From Pseudomonadota bacterium (GTDB lineage Bacteria; Desulfobacterota; Desulfovibrionia; Desulfovibrionales; Desulfovibrionaceae), in contig JAEWQB010000017.1 in NCBI GenBank assembly GCA_023460395.1, positions 85,683-149,682 of the forward strand: 64,000 bases of DNA. Direction: 5' to 3'. Below are positions 8,391 through 17,957 of the stretch, in pieces (the first letter of the stretch is position 1; the number at the start of each line of letters is the position of its first letter). The notes under the pieces are model-generated. The model worked only from the letters and a program-made list of their open reading frames with translations, was not told the DNA's origin and did not search any database. The translations under genes and the position numbers were made by a program.

Positions 8391-10492
8391 TCAGTCCTTC
8401 TCACTTTCCCGCTTCAGCTCTTGGACAAGAGCGACCAGTTGCGCGGTCTGCTCCGCCAGTTTCCGCAAAGCGGAGGAAGACTCCGCGACATCGGAAGCCG
8501 TCTGTACGGTAATTCCGTTAATTTCCTCAATGGCGTGCGATATTTCTTCGGAAGTGGCGGATTGCTGCTCCGCCGCAGTGGCTATGGACTGTATCTGCCC
8601 TGCCGACTCCACCGCTCCGTCCACAATGTGCGACAGCACCTCACCCGACGCATTCGCCAGCCGGGAAGCACGTTCCAGATTTTCCACAGCGGAACGCATA
8701 GCCGCCACATTTGTCGCGGCAACCTTTTGCACCGCCTGAATGGAGGCGCCCACGTCCTGCGTGGCGTGCATGGTCTTTTCAGCCAACTTGCGCACCTCGT
8801 CCGCCACCACGGCGAAACCGCGCCCCGCGTCGCCCGCGCGGGCAGCTTCGATAGCCGCATTCAGCGCCAGCAAATTGGTCTGATCCGCAATGTCGGAAAT
8901 AACCGTCATAATATTCCCAATAGCGCGGGCCTGTTCGTCCAGTTGCGCCATATCCGCATTCAGGGCTTCGGCCTGCTGCCGGGTGGCACCCATGGCAGCC
9001 ATAGATTCCTTAACCACCTGTGCGCCTTCCTGCGCCTTATCACGCACGCCGGTGCCCTGCTCCGCAGCACGCCCCGCGCTACGGGCTACTTCCAGCACTG
9101 TGGCATTCATCTCTTCCATGGCGCTGGCGGTGGTATGAATACGCTCCCGCTGAGTATCGGTACCGTGCCGGATACCGTCTGTCTTCGCCGCGATTTCTCT
9201 GCTTGCCTGCGAAATGCCCGCCACAGCGCTTTCAAGCTGTTCAGCCGCGTGCAGCATACCTTCCGCCCGTGCCCGGCGGGCCTGACGGAGCGCCTCCGCG
9301 GCTTGTTGGCTGGCAGATTCCGCGGCTCGCGCCTTTTCTTCCGCTTCGGAGGTCTTAAGTGTGATCTCCCGCAGATTTGCCTCCAGCGTAACGGCGGTGC
9401 TGTTCAGCGAAGCGAATATCTGCCCCACCTCGTCTTTGGTACGATTCGGCAACCGGCGGGAGTAATCTCCGCGCGATATGGTTTCCAAAAAGCCAGCCAC
9501 CGTTTTCAGAGGACGAGCCGTAGTGCGGTCCACAAATAGCCAGACAAAAATTCCGATACCGAACAGACAAACGCCAAAGACCAACAACAGCCGGGTAAGC
9601 ACGGTATACACAGGGGCCATAATTTCCGCCCGCGGAATAAGGCCGATAAATTTCCAACCCAGCTTCGGGGAGGTGACTACAACGCCCACATAGGCCCTGC
9701 CCCCCAATGTCACGTCCTGCACACCGTTGGTCACGGCGAAAAGCCGGGAATAGGCAGCTTCCTTCAATTCGGTCACATTTTTAAAATTAGTCTTGGCGTT
9801 GCTGGGTTGGCGATAACCACCCCATCATCCTGCACCAGCAATACGTGACCGGCTTCACCAACATGGATGCCGCCCGCCAGTGAGGTCAGCGCATCCAGAC
9901 TAATATCCATGGCGGCGACCCCCAGCACCGTACCCTGCGCACGGCTCGCCTTAGCTAGGCTGATGGTGGCTTCGCCCGTACCGGACATGTAGGCTTTGGA
10001 AAGAATAGCCGTATTCGGTGCCGATACGGCGTCCGTGTACCACGGGCGTGTGCGGGGATCGAATTTAGGCGGTAGATTCAGAGGATCCCCCGTAATAAAC
10101 GCGCCCTGCCTGCTTCCGAAATATACCGCCACATAATTCCCGTGGCTCCGTTTGACCGTCCGAAAAAATTCGGAAAGGCCCAGTCCCACCGCGTCGTCAG
10201 AACGGACATGAGACGACACGTCACCTGTGTCATTGACATACGAGGTGCTTATCGCATCGGCGGACGCCAGCAACGGATGACGCGACATCATATCCGCATT
10301 GCGCCTAGCTTCCTCTAAATATTGGGTAACCGTGTAATCGACCTGACGCAGTTCTTTCGCCGTTGCCTCTGTTACCGCGCTACGGGATTCTTCACTGATA
10401 GAATACGCAGTTAACGCAAACAAAATGCCCACGGCCAAGATAATAGCCAAAAGCAAGCCCACGACAATTTTGGCTTTTATGGAATTCCGCAT
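8391..10492 (-). pseudogene. Methyl-accepting chemotaxis protein split by a -1 frame change
   Basis: The first frame (10492-9773) encodes a signal-anchor (KAKIVVGLLLAIILAVGILFALTAYSI) and most of a dCache sensor domain (RTRPWYTDA, LGVAAMDISLDAL), ending ...IANPATPRLILKM-stop. The second frame (to 8391) continues the same protein: end of dCache, second transmembrane segment (LLLVFGVCLFGIGIFVWLF), HAMP and a cytoplasmic signalling domain with the conserved DIADQTNLLALNAA hairpin tip. The join lies near 9776-9797; a single added base after ACGCC restores KTNFKNVTELKEA. An in-phase TTTAAAA heptamer lies at 9779-9785, so recoding is possible. ATG 10492 has AAGGGAGAG just upstream. It may be a sequencing error, a pseudogene or a recoded gene. 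Confidence 0.85.
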
Positions 10493-10643
10493 ACACTCTC
10501 CCTTCAAAAAACGGAAAAATACTGTGAATCACGAAAGCCATACCCACAGCAAGGTCAGAAGGGCAAGCGGCAAAAGGCACCCCCCCAAAAATGGCACCGC
10601 CTCCGGCCCGTTCAAACGAAAGCGCCCCCCGGCAACGGCTGAA

Positions 10644-10679
10644 ACACAACACCCCGACATTGCTGCCGGGGTGTTGTGT
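10644..10679 (-). terminator. Hairpin terminator after the TPR gene
   Basis: A perfect 13-bp stem (10644-10656 with 10667-10679) with a 10-nt loop lies 47 bases past the TPR stop. On the minus strand a short TTTC tail follows. It sits between two minus-strand genes and probably ends the YkgJ-TPR operon. Confidence 0.65.
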
Positions 10680-10725
10680 AAAAGTCATGCAACTCCCGCA
10701 TGAGGAGCCGCCAGAAAAAATAGCC

Positions 10726-11352
10726 CTACTGCCGGTGCGGCGCCAGTTCCTCAAGGAAACGCGGGTCCACGTCGAATCCCAGTTCCGCAGCTTTATCCAC
10801 GTTGCGGATGGCGTCCTGATAGTCTCCGCGTTCCAGCGCCACAAGGGCGAGGTTGTTGTATGCGGGAGCAAAGGTGGGGTATTTGGCAATGGAGGTCATG
10901 CTCGTGCGCTCGCTGGCTTCAAGATCACCCAGCATGAAATGAGCGCTGGCCATTGTGGCCTGCGCCTGCACAAATTCAGGATCCCACTTCAGTGCCTTTT
11001 TGGCGCATTTCAACGCCTCATCCGCTTCGCCGCGCTGAAGGTGCACAAACGCCATGTTTGCCCATGGCACCGGGAATTTTGCGCGGCACTGGGCGGCTTC
11101 CTGATTATAGTGCAGACAGCCATCCAGATCGCCCCGATGCATGCAGATGCCGCCAAGCTGAATATATGCTTCCGCAAACCGGGGAGAATTTCGCAGAGTT
11201 TCCAGAAACGCAGCTTCCGCACCCGCCCAGTCACGCTTGGAAAGAAGGGCTACGCCGAGGTTATAATGGTGGTTGGCGCACTCGGTGTTTTGTTCGATGG
11301 CAGCGCGCAGATCGGCAATGTAGTCATCAATGTCGTCGTAACTAGCCTTCAT
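10726..11352 (-). CDS. TPR-repeat protein
   Basis: 208 residues made almost entirely of tetratricopeptide repeats (HHYNLGVALLSKRDWAGAEAAF, AYIQLGGICMHRGDLDGC, PWANMAFVHLQRGEADEAL, AYNNLALVALERGDYQDAI), with no signal peptide. It is a predicted cytoplasmic scaffold whose partner is unknown. ATG 11352 lies inside the end of the preceding gene (ATGAAGGCTAG, 11-base overlap), implying translational coupling. It is the third gene of a coupled trio with the unknown protein 11342-11731 and the YkgJ-like protein 11731-12402, so it may bring these proteins to a shared target. Confidence 0.88.
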   Translation of the reverse strand: MKASYDDIDDYIADLRAAIEQNTECANHHYNLGVALLSKRDWAGAEAAFLETLRNSPRFAEAYIQLGGICMHRGDLDGCLHYNQEAAQCRAKFPVPWANMAFVHLQRGEADEALKCAKKALKWDPEFVQAQATMASAHFMLGDLEASERTSMTSIAKYPTFAPAYNNLALVALERGDYQDAIRNVDKAAELGFDVDPRFLEELAPHRQ

Positions 11353-11731
11353 AATCGGTGTACCCCTCTTCGAGCAAAAGATTGTAATACCACACACAAA
11401 AGTCGAAGACTCCCCGGAATTTTTCATCCCGGTTAATCAGGCCCACGGCTGTTTCCAGCGCACCGCGACCATAGTCATTACTGTATTCGCCTTTGTGTTT
11501 TTGCAAAAACTCACGCACAAGCTGTTGTGTGGTGCGTTTGGTGATATCCAGACGCATTTCCATAGGATCATTCGGTTTTTGAAACGGATCCCATTTATCG
11601 TATCCAATGCGGTCAATAAATTTACGCCGCCGTGGAGACATTTTTTCATAAATAAGGCGCTTTTGTTCCTCTTCTTCGGGCGAAAGCGGCCGGTCGGAAC
11701 CATCCCGGTACATAGAGGCGGAAATGCTCAT
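11342..11731 (-). CDS. Conserved-looking hypothetical protein, middle of YkgJ-TPR trio
   Basis: 129 residues, acidic and charged, with no signal peptide or membrane segment. It begins MSISASMYRDGSDRPLSPEEEEQ and contains KMSPRRRKFIDRIGYDKWDPFQKPNDP and a C-terminal FCVWYYNLLLEEGYTDYEG. I do not recognise a family. Its ATG overlaps the stop of the upstream YkgJ-like gene (TAATG), and its own stop overlaps the next start, so all three are likely translated in a fixed ratio. Codon use resembles its neighbours, supporting a genuine gene. Confidence 0.75.
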   Translation of the reverse strand: MSISASMYRDGSDRPLSPEEEEQKRLIYEKMSPRRRKFIDRIGYDKWDPFQKPNDPMEMRLDITKRTTQQLVREFLQKHKGEYSNDYGRGALETAVGLINRDEKFRGVFDFCVWYYNLLLEEGYTDYEG

Positions 11732-12402
11732 TATGCTTTTTCCTTTTGGGGAGCGCCGATCCCCAGATATTGCTCATCGTACAAGGTCAAAAGCGCCATA
11801 GAAACCGGAACAAATACGCCGGATAGCTCATTAAACCGGCTTTTTACCGTTACGGCTATCTCCTGACTTAAGGCCACCAGCCGGTCTTGGATCTTATCCA
11901 TATGCACGGTGGGGTAGGCCTCTCCTTTGACAAAGCCCGACTGCCCGCAGGTATGCGCTTTGCCACCGATGGCGGTGGGAATGCCGTACAACCGGCAGGT
12001 GATGGGGCGACAGGCGTACATCTGGCACAGATCGTCTTCACCCAGCAGCGGGCAGCGCAACCGCTCGCGGGCCATATTTTCTAAAATAGTAGAGCTGTCC
12101 ACCCCGGCCTGCGCGTCCCGGTAGGCCTGACGTTTGAGCTTATAAGACCGGCGGTCGGCCTCGTTGGCGCGGGTGACAATATTTGACCGGGCCTCCCCGT
12201 CGCCAAAGGCAAGAGCAAAGTGACGGTTTATATACATGGCCTCCACAAGGCTTAGGTCAAACAGGGCATGGCAGCAATCGCTACAGCCCTTGCCACAGGA
12301 GATACAGTCCGGGTGCCGCTCCGCCACGCGGGCAACCACCGCATCCACCTCGGCCACCAGAGCCTCGTATTTGGCAAAAATTTCCGAGAGATTCGGAATC
12401 AT
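11731..12402 (-). CDS. YkgJ-family cysteine cluster protein
   Basis: 223 residues. Cysteine motifs CISCGKGCSDCC near residue 35 and CPLLGEDDLCQMYACRPITCRLYG near residue 115 match the zinc/iron-chelating YkgJ domain family, whose biochemical role is not established. There is no signal peptide, so it is presumably cytoplasmic. A good ribosome-binding site (AGGAG, 10 bases before ATG 12402) starts the trio. Its stop overlaps the next start by TAATG. A second YkgJ-like protein lies at 24327-24881. Confidence 0.85.
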   Translation of the reverse strand: MIPNLSEIFAKYEALVAEVDAVVARVAERHPDCISCGKGCSDCCHALFDLSLVEAMYINRHFALAFGDGEARSNIVTRANEADRRSYKLKRQAYRDAQAGVDSSTILENMARERLRCPLLGEDDLCQMYACRPITCRLYGIPTAIGGKAHTCGQSGFVKGEAYPTVHMDKIQDRLVALSQEIAVTVKSRFNELSGVFVPVSMALLTLYDEQYLGIGAPQKEKA

Positions 12403-12780
12403 TCACTCGCTCCTTTCCGGTCTATGCGTATTTCCGCAGAGGGGGCGGCAAAAATGTGCGAAACCGCAATCATCCCGCCATTGTTCCTTGCATTTTCCGC
12501 GTCCTGACGCGAACGCCGTGCCAATGAATAGGGATGATTTTTGCTGCTGGCAAGGGGCCGCCGTTATTCCCGACGAGCGGCATGGTCGCCCCGTACCCCG
12601 CGGGCGTATTGGACTCTTCTGCTGCCGGGAACCGCTAAAAGGCAGGAAGCGCCCGGTTTCACACGGGGCACACCGCACTGTCCCGCGCAGAGAGGGCCAG
12701 ATACTGAAAACGGACGGTGAGAGGCCTCCCACCGTCCGGCTCAGAGCAGGCGCGCAATCAAAGGCGACTGCGCCCGACGC
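12403..12780. other. Spacer between ykgJ-like gene and ferredoxin gene
   Basis: 378 bases without a supportable gene. The left end carries the ribosome-binding site of the YkgJ-like gene, and the right end carries the ferredoxin terminator hairpin. No promoter was identified with confidence. Confidence 0.55.
12711..12738 (-). terminator. Rho-independent terminator of the ferredoxin gene
   Basis: cggacggtg (12711-12719) pairs with caccgtccg (12730-12738), with inner gagg/cctc pairing. On the minus strand it is followed by TTTTCAG. It lies 43 bases downstream of the ferredoxin stop. Confidence 0.75.
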
Positions 12781-12969
12781 TTACATCTCTTCGATGGTGA
12801 TTGCGTCAGATTCGCACACTTCAACGCAGGATTCACAGCCGAGGCATTCTTCTTCGTTCACGGGAACAGCCTTGCCGTCCTGCAATTCGTAGACTTCAAC
12901 GGGACAAACGTCCACGCATTCGCCGTCGCCAGTACACTTGTCGTGATCAACAGATACGTTCCAACCCAT
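12781..12969 (-). CDS. Seven-cysteine ferredoxin, Desulfovibrio africanus Fd III type
   Basis: 62 residues; a soluble low-potential electron carrier. After removal of Met1 the first motif reads Cys11-x2-Asp14-x2-Cys17-x3-Cys21-Pro (CTGDGECVDVCP), and the second is a full CLGCESCVEVCE motif. Asp in place of the usual Cys is the hallmark of D. africanus ferredoxin III, which holds a [3Fe-4S] cluster able to take up a further metal, plus one [4Fe-4S] cluster. A conventional ferredoxin of this size would have eight Cys. The start at 12969 has GGAGG six bases upstream. Its own promoter and terminator are visible, so it is monocistronic. Confidence 0.93.
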   Translation of the reverse strand: MGWNVSVDHDKCTGDGECVDVCPVEVYELQDGKAVPVNEEECLGCESCVEVCESDAITIEEM

Positions 12970-13074
12970 GGTATTCCTCCAGTTTGTATTCGGCCCCGCA
13001 ACGGGAACCGTAGAAATGTTGTTCCCGCTCACCGGAGGAAACCGGCGCCGGGGACTTTGGACTCATCGAATTTG

Positions 13075-13103
13075 CAGATAGCTGCCAGCCCTGCGGGTGT
13101 CAA
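13075..13103 (-). promoter_or_regulatory. Sigma-70-type promoter for the ferredoxin gene
   Basis: Minus strand TTGACA (complement of 13098-13103), 17 bp, then TATCTG (complement of 13075-13080). The transcript would begin near 13068, giving a leader of about 100 bases. Confidence 0.6.
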
Positions 13104-13128
13104 GACTTGAAGCACATTATCAGGGTAT

Positions 13129-13159
13129 GTTTCCACAGGGGCGCAAAGAAAGTGGAAAC
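13129..13159 (-). terminator. Hairpin after the protease gene
   Basis: gtttccac (13129-13136) pairs with gtggaaac (13152-13159); outer ggta/tacc pairing is possible. It lies 20 bases past the protease stop and has no strong T-tract. Confidence 0.4.
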
Positions 13160-13178
13160 ACGTCATACCAACTTAAAA

Positions 13179-14636
<1,458 letters not shown>

Positions 14637-14944
14637 GAAAAGGCCTCGCATTGTAAGGACGCTGTGGGCAATTCGCCCGTTCCTGAACATACTACTGGCT
14701 TCTATACCACCAAATGGTCCATGTTCAAGGGGCGGAGAAAAGAATACGGGTATTACCGGGGGTTCCGACAGCCACAGGCGCCTCCATGCGACATGGTATA
14801 TTTAATTATTTTAATATATTATGTATATTTTTCAGGCAACGCACTTTCATATTTTCAATACGCGCGTTTCCCGGTATGCTTGTACGATTTTGGAACGGGG
14901 GGAAGCCCCCTACATGGATTTTCCCCGGAGGGCAAACGCACGCA
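14637..14944. other. Divergent promoter region between protease gene and kdsB
   Basis: 308 bases, including a markedly AT-rich core (about 14795-14840, rich in tatat and taata) against a GC-rich genome. It probably holds promoters for both directions, but I cannot assign a unique -35/-10 pair. Confidence 0.5.
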
Positions 14945-15718
14945 ATGGCCCAAGCCATCCCCTGCTACGGCATTATCCCCGCTCGATTCGCGTCTTCCCG
15001 GTTTCCGGGCAAGCCTCTTGTCGATATTCTCGGCAAGCCCATGTTTTGGCACGTCTACACACGTGCCTTACGCTGTCCGGCGTTGCGACGCGTGGTGCTT
15101 GCCACCGACGACGACCGCATTGCCGAATCGGCTCGCGCGCACGGTGTAGATTTCGTTATGACCCGATCCGACCACACCTGCGGAACGGATCGCGTGTTTG
15201 AAGCCGCCTGCGCCATGAATGTGGAAGAAAACGCCGTGGTGGTAAACATTCAAGGCGACGAGCCAGCTCTGAACCCCGCCATGCTCACTGAGCTGGTGGC
15301 CCCCTTCGCGGAAAATGCGTCTGTGCAGGTCAGCACTCTGGCCCGCCCCATTTCCGCCACGGAAGCCGCAAACCCCGATGTAGTGAAGGTGGTGCGTTCC
15401 GCCAGTGGCAACGCGCTCTACTTTTCCCGGCTGCCCATTCCCTTTGCGCGGAACGCGCAGCCGGCCCCGGCCTCCGCGTGGGGGCATGTGGGCCTGTATG
15501 CATTTCGGTTTGCCACGCTGCGGCAATTCACGCAACTTGCCCCCTCTCCGCTGGAACAAACGGAGATGCTGGAGCAACTGCGTCTGCTGGAAAATGATAT
15601 TCCCATCCGCGTGGTCCCCACCCGCCACACAACGCACGGGGTAGACCGCCCGGAAGATATTTCCACAATCCTCAACCTGCTACGGGAGACTCCTGATGAA
15701 AGCCCTGCTCGCCCTTGA
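14945..15718 (+). CDS. kdsB: 3-deoxy-manno-octulosonate cytidylyltransferase
   Basis: 257 residues. It activates Kdo with CTP to form CMP-Kdo for lipopolysaccharide inner-core synthesis in the cytoplasm. The N-terminal nucleotidyltransferase motif IIPARFASSRFPGKPL is diagnostic, with TRSDHTCGTDRV, VVNIQGDEP and HVGLYAFR further along. The start at 14945 (MAQAIPCYG) matches the family N-terminus; GGAGGG lies 12 bases upstream, a long spacing. The 3' end overlaps carA by 23 bases, so the two are cotranscribed. Confidence 0.95.
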   Translation: MAQAIPCYGIIPARFASSRFPGKPLVDILGKPMFWHVYTRALRCPALRRVVLATDDDRIAESARAHGVDFVMTRSDHTCGTDRVFEAACAMNVEENAVVVNIQGDEPALNPAMLTELVAPFAENASVQVSTLARPISATEAANPDVVKVVRSASGNALYFSRLPIPFARNAQPAPASAWGHVGLYAFRFATLRQFTQLAPSPLEQTEMLEQLRLLENDIPIRVVPTRHTTHGVDRPEDISTILNLLRETPDESPARP

Positions 15719-16817
15719 AGACGGCTTCGTACTCGAAGGTCGTTCGTTTACCGGTCCCGGTGAGGCCGGAGGGGAGGTCATATTCAACACCGGCATGACC
15801 GGCTATCAGGAAATCCTGACAGACCCCTCCTACACGGGGCAAATGGTTTGCATGACCTATCCGCTTATCGGAAACTACGGCATCACAGCGGAAGACCTTG
15901 AATCCGGGCATGTGCACTGCTCGGCACTTATTGTCAAAGAGTGCTGTAAAGCGCCTTCCAACTGGCGCTCCGTGGAAAGCCTGCCCGACTACCTCGCCCG
16001 CCACGGCGTGCTGGGCATTGAAGGTATTGATACCCGCGCGCTCACGCGGCACCTGCGCGTTCACGGTGCCATGCGCGGCCTCATCTCCACACAGGAAACC
16101 ACCCCGGAAGCGCTGGTAGCACGCGCCCGGACCCTGCCTTCAATGGAAGGACAGAATCTGGTGGAAACCGTGGCGCCCTCGCAGCCTTACACATGGGACG
16201 GCGACAAACCCCGCCCCGTGACGCTCCGGGACGGCACCTACGACTGGCCCGGCACGGGCAAACGCGTGGTAGTCTATGACTACGGCATCAAGTGGAATAT
16301 CCTTCGCCTGTTGGCTGAAGAAGGGTTTGACCTTCTCGTGGTTCCCCCCTCTTTCTCTGCGGATGAGGTCGCCAAGGTACAGGCGGACGGGGTGTTCCTG
16401 TCCAACGGGCCCGGCGACCCCGCTACACTGAAAAACGAAATCGCACAGCTCACCCGGTTGGTGGACATGCTGCCGGTGGCGGGCATATGCTTGGGGCATC
16501 AGTTGCTTGGACACGCGCTGGGCGGTAGCACCACGAAGTTGAAATTCGGGCACCACGGCTGCAACCACCCGGTTAAGGACATCACCACCGGACGCATTGA
16601 AATCTCGTCACAAAACCACGGTTTTTGCGTACAGATAGACCGCGACGACGTGGAAGTGACCCACATAAACCTCAATGACAACACGGTAGAGGGCATAGCC
16701 CACAAGACCAAGCCGGTCATTTCCGTACAGCATCACCCGGAAGCCTGCCCCGGTCCCACCGATAGCCGCGTCTTCTTCCAGCGGTTCCGCACATTGATGG
16801 AGCAGGCCTCTGCGTAA
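15696..16817 (+). CDS. carA: Carbamoyl-phosphate synthase small (glutaminase) subunit
   Basis: 373 residues. It hydrolyses glutamine and channels ammonia to the large subunit CarB for carbamoyl phosphate, feeding arginine and pyrimidine synthesis. The class I amidotransferase triad is visible: Cys265 (GICLGHQ), His347 and Glu349 (HHPEACPGP). N-terminal GEVIFNTGMTGYQE and GIDTRALTRHLR are family hallmarks. The ATG overlaps the end of kdsB and has GGGAGA upstream. carB is not adjacent within the window. A perfect hairpin lies just downstream. Confidence 0.97.
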   Translation: MKALLALEDGFVLEGRSFTGPGEAGGEVIFNTGMTGYQEILTDPSYTGQMVCMTYPLIGNYGITAEDLESGHVHCSALIVKECCKAPSNWRSVESLPDYLARHGVLGIEGIDTRALTRHLRVHGAMRGLISTQETTPEALVARARTLPSMEGQNLVETVAPSQPYTWDGDKPRPVTLRDGTYDWPGTGKRVVVYDYGIKWNILRLLAEEGFDLLVVPPSFSADEVAKVQADGVFLSNGPGDPATLKNEIAQLTRLVDMLPVAGICLGHQLLGHALGGSTTKLKFGHHGCNHPVKDITTGRIEISSQNHGFCVQIDRDDVEVTHINLNDNTVEGIAHKTKPVISVQHHPEACPGPTDSRVFFQRFRTLMEQASA

Positions 16818-16827
16818 CACAATAAAC

Positions 16828-16860
16828 GCGGTTCCGGGATACTCTTCATCCCGGAACCGC
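16828..16860 (+). terminator. Hairpin after carA
   Basis: A perfect 13-bp stem (16828-16840 with 16848-16860) and 7-nt loop begin 11 bases after the carA stop. There is no T-tract, so terminator function is probable rather than certain. Confidence 0.55.
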
Positions 16861-16940
16861 ATCCTGAAATCATCATTCGCCACGCAAGGGCCATTTCACC
16901 CCTTTGCCGATTGTCTTGAACCGTTTGTCCCGGAGACGTC

Positions 16941-17747
16941 ATGTCCGCTCAACTGACCAAAGCCCGGCAGCAGCTTAACCAGATCCGCTCGCTTCTTAAG
17001 CAAGGGAAATATCAGCCCGCGGCTCAGGCCTATCACGACGCCCTGCTGATTTTTCTTAAAACGCCGCTCATGAAGTCGGAAAAGGAAGAATTTCAGCGTC
17101 TTCTGGAAGACAACGCGCATCATCTCAACAATGACAAAGCGCTACGCAAGGTGTTTCCGCTTACCATCAGCTACGCCCCCGGCAAAGAACGTGAGGTGCT
17201 GGACGTACTCAAAGAGCTGTTGCAGGAACTCATGAATGCCGCGGCCAATGAGGCTCAGATGCTCATGAGCCAAATGGAGCAGCGCCGCCGGGACGAGCTG
17301 GAACGCGGACAAGGCTTGCTGGATCAGCGGCAATATGTCGCCGCCAATGACGTTTTCCGCGCTCTGGTACATGAATTCTCTGACGACCCGGAACTGAAAG
17401 CGGATATCGGGGACCGCTTCATCAAAGCCGGACGTTACGAGGAAGCATATGACTATCTCGCCGCAGCTATTGATGAAAGCCCGGAATCCATCCATTTCTA
17501 CAATCACATCGGCATTGCCCTGCGCAAATTGGGCAAATTTGATGTGGCGGAAAAATACTTCGCCCGCGCTGTAAAATTCGCGGGAAAAGATCCCCACCTC
17601 TTCTTCAATCTTGGCAGGCTCTACGCCGACTGGGGGCGCTGGGACAAATGCGCCAAAGCGGCAACCATGGCTTTAAAGCTTAAACCTGATTTTGAAGAGG
17701 CTGGCAAAATGCTTGCGTTCGCCGAACGCAAACACGGTCAAGGCTAG
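16941..17747 (+). CDS. TPR-repeat protein of unknown role
   Basis: 268 residues. The N-terminal half is helical and charged (KARQQLNQIRSLLKQGKYQPAAQAYHDAL, then EREVLDVLKELLQELMNAAANEAQMLMSQMEQRRRDELERG, possibly coiled coil). The C-terminal half has at least three TPR units (RFIKAGRYEEAYDYLAAAI, HFYNHIGIALRKLGKFDVAEKYF, HLFFNLGRLYADWGRWDKCAKAA). There is no signal peptide. CGGAGA precedes ATG 16941. It is separated from carA by a hairpin and from the chemoreceptor by its promoter, so it is likely a single-gene unit. Partner unknown. Confidence 0.88.
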   Translation: MSAQLTKARQQLNQIRSLLKQGKYQPAAQAYHDALLIFLKTPLMKSEKEEFQRLLEDNAHHLNNDKALRKVFPLTISYAPGKEREVLDVLKELLQELMNAAANEAQMLMSQMEQRRRDELERGQGLLDQRQYVAANDVFRALVHEFSDDPELKADIGDRFIKAGRYEEAYDYLAAAIDESPESIHFYNHIGIALRKLGKFDVAEKYFARAVKFAGKDPHLFFNLGRLYADWGRWDKCAKAATMALKLKPDFEEAGKMLAFAERKHGQG

Positions 17748-17753
17748 CGCGTT

Positions 17754-17771
17754 CGCCGGGAGACCCCGGCG
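17754..17771 (+). terminator. Short GC-rich hairpin after the TPR gene
   Basis: cgccggg (17754-17760) and cccggcg (17765-17771) with a 4-nt loop lie seven bases after the stop. No T-tract is present. Confidence 0.4.
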
Positions 17772-17872
17772 AGCCCGGTCTCGGAAGCCATCAAACGCCG
17801 GACTTCCCCCTCCGTCTCAGCTCTTCAGGCCACCTCCCTCCCAAAATACGCGCCCCTCTTTCCAGTTGGTCC

Positions 17873-17901
17873 TTGACTTTTTCCTTTGCAGGGACTTTAT
17901 T
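17873..17901 (+). promoter_or_regulatory. Sigma-70-type promoter for chemoreceptor 17958-19757
   Basis: TTGACT (17873-17878), 17 bp spacing, then TTTATT (17896-17901), placing transcription about 50 bases before the gene start. Confidence 0.5.
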
Positions 17902-17957
17902 GTGAAAGGTTACTACTAATAACATAACTTAGGTATATCGCTTGATAAGGGGGAGGA

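Noticed and set aside
8421..9539. 372-codon plus-strand frame opposite the frameshifted chemoreceptor
   Set aside because: Antisense shadow of the MCP signalling domain.
10591..11436. 281-codon plus-strand frame opposite the TPR gene
   Set aside because: It is antisense to a clear TPR-coding sequence and has no domain of its own.
17860..17900. Possible sigma-54 promoter before the chemoreceptor at 17958
   Set aside because: GG and GC doublets do not have the required 10-base spacing; the TTGACT/TTTATT pair is a better explanation.
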